Source: Chloroflexota bacterium
GTDB lineage: Bacteria > Chloroflexota > Chloroflexia > Thermomicrobiales > UBA6265
Direction of reading: 5' to 3'
Length of the DNA: 5,357 nt
Assembly: GCA_023415845.1 (NCBI GenBank)
Contig: JAEZJB010000368.1
Span: forward strand, 1-5,357
Shown here piece after piece: positions 1-4,189 of this stretch; positions within the stretch are counted from its first letter, which is position 1, and the number at the start of each line of letters is the position of its first letter. The notes under the pieces are model-generated. The model had not been told where the DNA came from. It did not search any database and saw only the letters and a list, made by a program, of their open reading frames with translations. Made by a program: the position numbers and the translations under genes.

Positions 1-88
1 GCGTACCGTCCGCAAGAATCGAGCAGCCGACGACGATTGTTGCCCCAAGGAGCAACAGGGTTGCGCGAGTCGCCAGGTCCATTCGCAT
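1..88 (-). CDS. Putative lipoprotein, N-terminal fragment (runs off left edge)
   Basis: The minus strand reads a frame starting MRMDLATRATLL, followed by a hydrophobic stretch ending in VVGC. This looks like a type II signal peptide: positively charged start, about 12 hydrophobic residues and a lipobox with Cys at residue 22, the usual site of lipid attachment. The start at 88 is preceded on the minus strand by GGAG (103-100), 11 nt away; a second ATG lies two codons further in. The same frame stays open upstream to a stop near 223, so a longer start such as GTG cannot be excluded. Only 29 codons are visible, so the mature protein and its function are unknown. The gene diverges from the tRNA-Arg gene. 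Confidence is limited because the call rests on a signal peptide alone. Confidence 0.4.
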   Translation of the reverse strand, partial: MRMDLATRATLLLLGATIVVGCSILADGT

Positions 89-136
89 AGGTCGCCGCAC
101 TCCATCGAGGTCAAGGTAGGTTCGGTACGCCGGGAG

Positions 137-170
137 TCCACGTTCATGTGGGAGGATACTTGAACGTGGA
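137..170. repeat. Perfect 10-bp inverted repeat, 14-bp spacer
   Basis: TCCACGTTCA (137-146) is matched exactly by TGAACGTGGA (161-170). It lies between the divergent putative lipoprotein gene and tRNA-Arg. It has no T-run on either side, so it does not look like an intrinsic terminator. It could be a repressor operator or a hairpin in the leader of the minus-strand gene. Confidence 0.5.
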
Positions 171-257
171 AGCCGAATCCGCACGGTCCGAGCATGGTTG
201 CCGCGTCTGGTGGCCTGTTGTTGTCAGAGATCGGCGCCGCAGGGATCGCCGCAAAGC

Positions 258-266
258 TGCTATACT
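258..266 (+). promoter_or_regulatory. Extended -10 promoter of tRNA-Arg
   Basis: TGCTATACT is an extended -10 element (TGn plus a 5/6 match to TATAAT), 19 nt before the mature tRNA 5' end. No good -35 is seen at 16-18 bp, which fits extended -10 promoters. Transcription would start near 273, leaving a short leader for RNase P to remove. Confidence 0.55.
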
Positions 267-285
267 CCTCTCGTCAGCGCGCCAT

Positions 286-361
286 GCGCTCGTAGCACAA
301 CGGATAGAGCGTCTGTCTTCGGAACAGAAGGTTCGGGGTTCGAGTCCCTGCGAGCGTACCA
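286..361 (+). tRNA. tRNA-Arg (anticodon UCG), CCA encoded
   Basis: A full cloverleaf can be folded by hand. The acceptor stem is GCGCTCG (286-292) with CGAGCGT (351-357). The anticodon stem is TCTGT/ACAGA around the loop CTTCGGA, with anticodon TCG at 319-321, reading CGA and possibly other CGN Arg codons. The T arm is CGGGG/CCCTG around TTCGAGT. The discriminator is A358 and CCA is encoded at 359-361. Two features are atypical: the first acceptor pair is G-U, and the D stem GCAC/GAGC has an A-A mismatch at positions 12-23. A terminator follows 10 nt later, so the gene is probably a single-gene transcript. Confidence 0.96.
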
Positions 362-370
362 ACGAACACG

Positions 371-414
371 AGAAAGGCCGGGTGGTGAAATTCACTGCCC
401 GGCCTTTCTGTTTG
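371..414 (+). terminator. Intrinsic terminator after tRNA-Arg
   Basis: A perfect 12-bp stem pairs AGAAAGGCCGGG (371-382) with CCCGGCCTTTCT (398-409). The 15-nt loop can itself form a 4-bp inner stem. The T-tract that follows is short (GTTT), and the stem base is A/T-rich on its outer side. It ends the tRNA-Arg transcript. Confidence 0.85.
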
Positions 415-623
415 GCAATCGAGACGTCAGATGTCTCCCTCGATGCTTCAGGGTGTCCGAACAGGCTAAGCCCCGACAAACGTGTCGGCCAGGTTCATCA
501 CCTTTGGCCCCTCTGAATCGGCAACATCGCCACGATGACAACATGTACGTAACGACGAACTTTTACTCTTCGCCACGAAATCGGGAATCGAGAACGCATT
601 TCCAGATTGGTTGAGCATTTCGT
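415..623. other. Intergenic stretch with no recognised gene
   Basis: Between the tRNA-Arg terminator and the tRNA-Asp promoter no convincing coding region is seen. Open frames here run across the tRNA genes or their terminators and have no ribosome binding site or recognisable protein pattern. Two small hairpins can be drawn: GAGAC/GTCTC at 421-437 and CCGACA/TGTCGG at 473-488 with a 4-nt loop. Neither has a T-run, and both could be chance. Confidence 0.5.
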
Positions 624-653
624 TTGACGCGCCCCAATCCGGGATGGTAACCT
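624..653 (+). promoter_or_regulatory. Candidate promoter of tRNA-Asp
   Basis: TTGACG (624-629) is a 5/6 match to the -35 box. It is followed after 18 nt by TAACCT (648-653), which carries a TGn extension (TGG at 645-647). The -10 itself is weak (3/6). Predicted initiation near 660 sits a few bases before the mature tRNA at 667. Position supports the call more than sequence does. Confidence 0.4.
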
Positions 654-666
654 TCGTTTCGTTGCT

Positions 667-743
667 GGAGGCGTGGTGTAGTGGCCTAACATGCAGCCCT
701 GTCAAGGCTGAGATCGCGGGTTCGAATCCCGTCGCTTCCGCCA
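667..743 (+). tRNA. tRNA-Asp (anticodon GUC), CCA encoded
   Basis: The acceptor stem GGAGGCG (667-673) pairs with CGCTTCC (733-739), with one G-U. The D stem is GTGT/ACAT. The anticodon stem CAGCC/GGCTG encloses loop CTGTCAA with anticodon GTC at 701-703, which reads GAC and GAU. The T arm is GCGGG/CCCGT around TTCGAAT. The discriminator is G740, the known aspartate identity base, and CCA is encoded at 741-743. A strong hairpin terminator follows 27 nt later, separating it from smpB. Confidence 0.97.
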
Positions 744-770
744 GGAACAATCAACCAGGCCGGTTGAGCA

Positions 771-807
771 AATCGCCAGCACCTCCGGGTGCTGGCGATT
801 CTGTTTC
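771..807 (+). terminator. Intrinsic terminator after tRNA-Asp
   Basis: AATCGCCAGCAC (771-782) pairs perfectly with GTGCTGGCGATT (789-800) around a 6-nt loop (CTCCGG), followed by CTGTTT. The 12-bp stem has the same design as the terminators after tRNA-Arg and ssrA. It lies 60 nt before the smpB start, so smpB depends on leak-through or on its own promoter, which was not found. Confidence 0.85.
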
Positions 808-859
808 CGTCTCAATCTTTCGGTGCCCCACGCAGCACCCCTGGAGTCAGGTCGTCACC

Positions 860-1354
860 ATGGCGAAGAAAAACCCAAACCAGGCGGCTTCTACCCCCGG
901 TGATCGCACCGTCACCCAGAACCGTCGCGCCTTCCACGACTACTTCATCGACGAAACCCTCGAGACCGGCATCGTCCTCAGCGGCTCCGAGATCAAGTCG
1001 ATCCGCGAAGGCAAGATCACCATCGGCGAGGCCTACGTTCGCATCGACGGTGATGAACTCTGGCTGATCGGTGCCAACGTCACCCCCTATACCCACGGCG
1101 CCTACGCCAACCACGACCCGGCCCGCCCCCGCAAGCTTCTCGCCCATCGGCGCCAGATCGAAGCCCTCCGCGAGGAAACCGAGCGCAAGGGCATGACTCT
1201 CATCCCTCTCCGGGTTCGCCTCAAGAACGGCCGCGCCAAGGTGGACGTCGGGGTGGCTCGGGGCAAGAAGCTCTACGACAAACGCCAGACTGTCGCCGAA
1301 CGCGACGCGAAGCGCAACATCGAGCAGGCCGTCAAGGAGCGCTCGCGCTGGTAA
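860..1354 (+). CDS. smpB: SsrA-binding protein SmpB
   Basis: This 164-residue protein is the cytoplasmic RNA-binding partner of tmRNA. It brings alanyl-tmRNA into the empty A site of stalled ribosomes and is required for trans-translation. The family pattern runs the full length: NRRAFHDYFIDETLETGIVL (21-40), then SGSEIKSIREGK (41-52), a basic RPRKLLAHRRQIEAL (89-103), GMTLIPLRVRLKNGRAKV (111-128), and the conserved GKKLYDKR (135-142). The last is followed by the basic C-terminal tail that becomes helical in the mRNA channel. Length is typical (about 150-165). The ATG at 860 is chosen because the family core begins about 20 residues in. AGG at 849-851 gives 8-nt spacing. The frame is open further upstream but there crosses tRNA-Asp and its terminator, so an earlier start is excluded. 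Its partner RNA gene ssrA starts 67 nt downstream. Confidence 0.98.
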   Translation: MAKKNPNQAASTPGDRTVTQNRRAFHDYFIDETLETGIVLSGSEIKSIREGKITIGEAYVRIDGDELWLIGANVTPYTHGAYANHDPARPRKLLAHRRQIEALREETERKGMTLIPLRVRLKNGRAKVDVGVARGKKLYDKRQTVAERDAKRNIEQAVKERSRW

Positions 1355-1381
1355 CACTTATGTCCACCAGCCAGGTGACTG

Positions 1382-1390
1382 TGATATAAT
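1382..1390 (+). promoter_or_regulatory. Extended -10 promoter of ssrA
   Basis: TGATATAAT combines the TGn extension with a perfect TATAAT (1385-1390), 28-36 nt after the smpB stop. No clear -35 is present: the hexamer at 18-bp spacing, TGTCCA, matches only 3/6. Initiation near 1397 would give a leader of about 25 nt, which RNase P would remove to form the mature 5' end at 1422. Confidence 0.7.
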
Positions 1391-1421
1391 GATCTCGTGA
1401 TCGAGCAATCGGTCAGGTTCT

Positions 1422-1784
1422 GGGGATGTCCGGTTTCGACAGGGTCGGACGCCAGGCCATTGCACGTCGAGGTGCCCGAGGCCTCGTTAAAACGGGCAAC
1501 AATGTAGCTGCGAACAAACCACAGCTCGCCTACGCTGCCTAAGTCTCAGACCTCTGAGTAGCGCGTCCAGCCAAACTCGTTCCGTCGGTTTGGATCCTGG
1601 GCGTCACCAAGACGGAATGCCGTGACCTAGTTCGCCGGAGCGCGGTCACTCAAGCCAGTCTGGCTCACTGCGGATCGATCCTGTCGGTGGGAGCGATCCG
1701 GAGCACGAAAAACATCGACTAAACGTGTAGTAAATGTCCGGCAGAAGGTTCTGGACGGGGGTTCGATTCCCCCCATCTCCACCA
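1422..1784 (+). ncRNA. ssrA: Transfer-messenger RNA (tmRNA, SsrA), one-piece
   Basis: tmRNA rescues stalled ribosomes by acting first as alanyl-tRNA and then as mRNA for a degradation tag. The ends form the tRNA-like domain: GGGGATG (1422-1428) pairs with CATCTCC (1774-1780), followed by A and an encoded CCA. The T arm is GGGGG/CCCCC around TTCGATT (1757-1773). Pseudoknot PK1 is clear: CGAGG (1468-1472) with CCTCG (1482-1486), and TGCCCG (1473-1478) with CGGGCA (1493-1498). It ends 11 nt before the resume codon. A second pseudoknot pairs 1564-1576 with 1588-1603 around a 3-nt bulge, and 1580-1586 with 1611-1617. Total length with CCA is 363 nt, typical of one-piece tmRNA. It follows smpB, is driven by its own promoter and ends at the hairpin at 1790. 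Confidence 0.98.
1510..1542 (+). other. tmRNA tag-peptide reading frame (ANKPQLAYAA, stop)
   Basis: Inside the tmRNA, codons from GCG at 1510 to TAA at 1540-1542 spell ANKPQLAYAA. The resume codon is inferred from the context TAGCT-GCG-AAC, which parallels the E. coli TAGTC-GCA-AAC, and from its place 11 nt after PK1. The C-terminal YAA resembles the LAA/YAA-type ends that ClpXP-type proteases recognise. The tag is translated only after template switching and has no ribosome binding site. Confidence 0.85.
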
Positions 1785-1789
1785 TGAAG

Positions 1790-1828
1790 CAAGCCCCCGA
1801 CGGGATTTCGTCGGGGGCTTGTTCGTTT
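1790..1828 (+). terminator. Intrinsic terminator after ssrA
   Basis: A perfect 13-bp stem pairs CAAGCCCCCGACG (1790-1802) with CGTCGGGGGCTTG (1809-1821) around the loop GGATTT, followed by TTCGTTT. It begins 6 nt after the tmRNA CCA end. On the other strand it is not followed by a T-run, so it serves the plus strand. Confidence 0.9.
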
Positions 1829-1862
1829 CGTCACCAGAATCGCAGTCAGCCAGTGGACTCAC

Positions 1863-2255
1863 TCAGAGTGGAGGATCGTCATTCGCCTTCTGCTTCGTGC
1901 GAGTGGCGACGTTCAAAACCCCACCCGCCACCATCAGCGCAATCCCGATCCAGAGGAGGGCAATTGCTCCCTGCCACCAGTGCTCCTGCGGCCACCAGAA
2001 CGTCATCAGCAGCAGCCCGAGGCCATAGACGAAAAGAAGCGTTGGCGAGGGGCGCGGCCCACGCACCAGCGCAATCAGGACGAGCAGAACCGAGAGCCAT
2101 CCCAGGCTCACCGCCACCTCCGGCAAATTGAACATCAGGGCTGCGTAACTGGCGCCAAGGGCCAGCAGTGTCGTCTCGCGTAGGCCAATCGACCTCGCCG
2201 CCATGTCTACCGGAGCTGGCTTGAACTCTTCGTTACCCATGGGAACTGTACTCAC
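1863..2255 (-). CDS. Small four-helix membrane protein, unknown function
   Basis: I do not recognise a family. The protein is about 130 residues. A polar N-terminus of about 26 residues is followed by four likely membrane helices at roughly 28-43, 47-65, 71-88 and 95-116, and a short charged tail ending KQKANDDPPL. A WWPQEHWW segment joins helices 3 and 4. I chose the GTG start at 2255 because GGAGG (2265-2261) precedes it by 5 nt. An in-frame ATG at 2267 would add four residues, but it overlaps that same GGAGG and has no good site of its own; an ATG at 2240 is also possible. The gene converges on ssrA, with the ssrA terminator between them. No substrate, partner or catalytic residues can be inferred. 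Confidence 0.65.
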   Translation of the reverse strand: MSTVPMGNEEFKPAPVDMAARSIGLRETTLLALGASYAALMFNLPEVAVSLGWLSVLLVLIALVRGPRPSPTLLFVYGLGLLLMTFWWPQEHWWQGAIALLWIGIALMVAGGVLNVATRTKQKANDDPPL

Positions 2256-2270
2256 TGCAACCTCCATCTG

Positions 2271-2588
2271 TCATCTCAACCCAGTGTGACGGACACCGGG
2301 GCCCCACTTCCAGACCACACAGGCACGACTGCCCCTCCGTCGCCGGAGGTTCATCGCCTGAGAGGTTGCTTCCTTGGCGGCCGAGAATGCAGGGCAGTGC
2401 TGTACGTACGAGCAAATTCGGCAAACATGGCGGATTTTGGCCCACTCGATGCGTTCGATAGGTAGACCATCCCTGTGCAGTGGCGCGTCTCGCTCATGTT
2501 CTCTGGATTCACTGTCCCGTCGGAATACGTACAAATCCTCGATTGATAACGAAATACGCCTCAAAATCCCCATGGAATCAGGGACCAT
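2271..2588 (-). CDS. Doubtful 105-codon frame with a Cys cluster
   Basis: I am unsure that this is a gene. In favour: it stays open for 105 codons, it ends 3-15 nt before the start of the membrane-protein gene in the same direction, as in an operon, and it contains HVCRICSYVQHCPAF with Cys 56, 59 and 65 in a C-X2-C-X5-C pattern that could bind metal or an Fe-S cluster. A fourth Cys is at 90. Against: no ribosome binding site is seen before the ATG at 2588 or the ATG five codons in, third codon positions are much less GC-rich than in the permeases, and the last 30 residues look unstructured and basic. It may be a decayed gene or a chance frame. Confidence 0.25.
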   Translation of the reverse strand: MVPDSMGILRRISLSIEDLYVFRRDSESREHERDAPLHRDGLPIERIEWAKIRHVCRICSYVQHCPAFSAAKEATSQAMNLRRRRGSRACVVWKWGPGVRHTGLR

Positions 2589-2730
2589 CGGTATTCATGC
2601 AAATTTCATTTCTTGCAACGCGTTTTTTCAGGCCTGGGTCGGCAGAGTCAGTGCAAACCATCCTCCCGAACGTAACGACTCTCGCCCCACGCCCCAATGG
2701 CACATCGAAGGGCAGACCAATGTAACTACC

Positions 2731-2759
2731 TTGACAGCCATTACTTCGCTCAATATAGT
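2731..2759 (+). promoter_or_regulatory. Near-consensus sigma-70 promoter of the SAM riboswitch and transporter operon
   Basis: TTGACA (2731-2736, 6/6) and TATAGT (2754-2759, 5/6) are separated by exactly 17 nt. Transcription would start near 2766, 20 nt before the riboswitch P1 stem. This is the only good promoter seen upstream of the permeases, so they probably depend on it. Confidence 0.85.
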
Positions 2760-2785
2760 GGCTTCACCAAACATCCATGGTTTGG

Positions 2786-2893
2786 CCTCATCCAGAGGAG
2801 CAGAGGGACCGGCCCGTTGAAGCTCCAGCAACCCCCCATCAACGCTCGCTGGGAAGGTGCTAACTCCGGCAGGAAGATACCTGGACGATGAGG
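2786..2893 (+). promoter_or_regulatory. SAM-I (S-box) riboswitch aptamer
   Basis: The aptamer binds S-adenosylmethionine. P1 is CCTCATC (2786-2792) with GATGAGG (2887-2893). P2 is GGAGC (2797-2801) with GCTCC (2822-2826) and encloses the conserved AGAGGGACCGGCCC and GTTGAAG of the kink-turn and pseudoknot region. P3 runs from GCAACC to AAGGTGC, and the conserved J3/4 segment TAACTCC follows. P4 is CAGG (2870-2873) with CCTG (2880-2883). These match the S-box consensus in order and spacing. The 3' strand of P1 also fits the 5' arm of the downstream terminator, so SAM binding should free the terminator and switch expression off. Without SAM, 2887-2894 should hold 2928-2934 and allow read-through. 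The next genes are Dpp-type permeases. Confidence 0.95.
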
Positions 2894-2925
2894 GAGCATG
2901 GACTCAGCAAATCGCTGTGTGAGAT

Positions 2926-2954
2926 GCCCCCATCCGAAAGATGAGGGGCGTTTT
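2926..2954 (+). terminator. Riboswitch-controlled attenuator
   Basis: GCCCCCATC (2926-2934) pairs with GATG-GGGGC (2940-2943 and 2945-2949) around loop CGAAA, with one bulged A at 2944. TTTT (2951-2954) follows. It lies 32 nt after the aptamer. The 3' arm starts with the same eight bases, GATGAGGG, as the aptamer P1 3' strand, which sets up the competing antiterminator. Confidence 0.9.
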
Positions 2955-3053
2955 CGTGTATTCACCCGCACATCACACGACAACCCATTCCACCTCCACC
3001 CAGATCCGCTCCTCGGTGATCTGTACCTGCCCCACCCCCTGCGTGTGTACCAG

Positions 3054-3099
3054 GATCGATGGATACGAAAACGCCCTCAAGGCGATGGATCCATCGATC
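3054..3099 (+). repeat. 11-bp hairpin overlapping a 14-bp palindrome
   Basis: GATCGATGGAT (3054-3064) pairs perfectly with ATCCATCGATC (3089-3099). An inner stem CGCC/GGCG (3072-3075 and 3081-3084) lies within. The right arm is also part of a perfect palindrome, CGATGGATCCATCG (3083-3096). The two folds exclude each other. No T-run follows, so it is not an intrinsic terminator. Confidence 0.6.
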
Positions 3100-3167
3100 G
3101 ACCACACATCCCACTAGTCCTTCCTCAGTAACCCGGCAGTCGCGGCTGTCTCCGTGACCGCACCTCA

Positions 3168-3209
3168 GTGAATCGGCTATCCGGCACTCCGTCGGAGGCC
3201 GCGATTCAC
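3168..3209 (+). repeat. Leader hairpin upstream of the permease start
   Basis: GTGAATCG (3168-3175) pairs with CGATTCAC (3202-3209). Inside, CTCC (3187-3190) can pair with GGAG (3194-3197). It ends 20 nt before the ribosome binding site of the first permease, so it could affect mRNA stability or translation. No T-run follows. Confidence 0.45.
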
Positions 3210-3241
3210 CGTCGCACCGACGCCGCCACAGGACAACTCCC

Positions 3242-4189
3242 ATGGGCAGATACATCGCCACCCGCCTCCTCGCTGCTATCCCGACGCTCCTGATCCTCAC
3301 CTTCGTCGCCTTCCTGCTGAACAGCGCGGCCCGCGGCGACCCTGCCATGAACGCCCTTCGCGCCGGCGGGCAGGACCCAACACCAGAGGCCGTCGCCGAG
3401 TACCGCGAAAAGCTCGGTCTCAACGATCCGCTCCCGGTCCGCTACGTCACCTGGCTGACCAACGCCGTCCAGGGAGACTTCGGCCGGTCGTTCATCGACC
3501 AGCGGGAGGTCAGCGAAATCCTCGGCGAGCGAATCGTTCCCACCCTCCGGCTTGGTCTCGCCGCCTTCGCCTTCTCAACCTTGCTGGGGGCCACCCTCGG
3601 CATCGTCTTTGGCCTCTTCGCCAACTCCTGGCTCGACCACATTGGCCGGACCGCCGCGCTGCTCCTCGCCTCGATTCCGTCCTTCTGGCTGGCCCTGTTG
3701 CTCATCACCTATGTCTCCGAAAAGCTGGGTTGGCTACCGGTCGCCGGCTATGGCGGCATCCGCTACATGATCCTGCCTGTTCTCGCCCTCTCGCTTGCGC
3801 CCGCCGCAACGCTGATGAGGTTCACTCGCTCGGCCATGATCGAAGTCTGGCGGCAGGACTACGTCCGCACCGCGCGGGCCAAGGGTCTCGGGCAAACCCT
3901 GCTCGTTCTCCGTCACGCCCTACCCAACGCCCTCCTCCCCATCGTCACCATGGTCGGCCTCCGTTTCGGCCAGATTCTGGCGGGCGCCATCGTTATCGAA
4001 GCGATCTTCGCCTGGCCCGGCATGGGCAGCGCCCTGGTCAACGCCATCTCCGGCCGCGATCTTCCAGTCATCGGGGCGTATGTCCTCCTCGCCGGCGTGC
4101 TCTTCATCCTGGTGAACCTGCTTACCGATGTCAGCTACGCCTTCCTCGATCCTCGCATCCGTCTTGATGGCACCGGAGGACGCCGATAA
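3242..4189 (+). CDS. ABC transporter permease, DppB/OppB/NikB type
   Basis: One of the two membrane subunits of a peptide/nickel-class ABC importer in the cytoplasmic membrane. At 315 residues it has the usual length. The opening MGRYIATRLLAAIPTLLI, with a first helix near 9-30, is typical of DppB proteins. An extracytoplasmic domain follows, containing the family-typical YREKLGLNDPLPVRY (54-68) and GDFGRSF (78-84). Further helices lie near 103-127, 137-158, 176-194, 237-258 and 279-301. The EAA loop that contacts the ATPase is YVRTARAKG at 207-215, ending RHALPN at 224-229. The C-terminus DVSYAFLDPRIR is also typical. AGGA (3230-3233) lies 8 nt before the ATG. It follows the SAM riboswitch and overlaps the next permease by 1 nt. 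Substrate cannot be read from sequence; the switch suggests a methionine- or sulfur-related cargo, hence no gene symbol. Confidence 0.95.
   Translation: MGRYIATRLLAAIPTLLILTFVAFLLNSAARGDPAMNALRAGGQDPTPEAVAEYREKLGLNDPLPVRYVTWLTNAVQGDFGRSFIDQREVSEILGERIVPTLRLGLAAFAFSTLLGATLGIVFGLFANSWLDHIGRTAALLLASIPSFWLALLLITYVSEKLGWLPVAGYGGIRYMILPVLALSLAPAATLMRFTRSAMIEVWRQDYVRTARAKGLGQTLLVLRHALPNALLPIVTMVGLRFGQILAGAIVIEAIFAWPGMGSALVNAISGRDLPVIGAYVLLAGVLFILVNLLTDVSYAFLDPRIRLDGTGGRR

Larger units (their letters stand above)
2955..3241 (+). other. Long structured, C-rich leader before the permease genes
   Basis: These 287 nt separate the attenuator from the first permease. No convincing gene, second promoter or second riboswitch is seen. 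The first part (2961-3040) is strongly C-rich and G-poor, with 40 C and 9 G in 80 nt. A long hairpin follows at 3054-3099 and another at 3168-3209. The permease ribosome binding site AGGA (3230-3233) is at the end. Confidence 0.6.

Noticed and set aside
1..130. Inverted match GCGTACCG (1-8) and CGGTACGC (123-130)
   Set aside because: Eight bases separated by more than 110 nt can easily arise by chance, and one copy lies in a probable coding region.
144..614. Open frames of 110-138 codons on both strands around tRNA-Arg
   Set aside because: They cross the tRNA gene and its terminator hairpin, lack ribosome binding sites and show no recognisable protein pattern.
611..859. Upstream extension of smpB to an ATG at 611
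   Set aside because: The extension would translate straight through tRNA-Asp and its terminator. The SmpB family core and a spaced AGG support the ATG at 860.
812..1357. 181-codon minus-strand frame opposite smpB
   Set aside because: It is the antisense shadow of a clear smpB gene, produced by GC-rich third positions.
2598..2628. Terminator-like TGCAA/TTGCA stem followed by six T
   Set aside because: The stem is only 5 bp and A/T-rich, the T-run starts 5 nt after it, and no gene on the plus strand ends nearby.
2374..2820. 148-codon plus-strand frame
   Set aside because: It runs over the strong promoter and into the SAM aptamer, which are better explained as regulatory sequence. Its protein is low in pattern and rich in Ser, Arg and Asn.
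2898..3131. 77-codon plus-strand frame between the riboswitch and the permeases
   Set aside because: It starts before and reads across the attenuator hairpin, has no convincing ribosome binding site, and covers the C-rich leader and hairpin.
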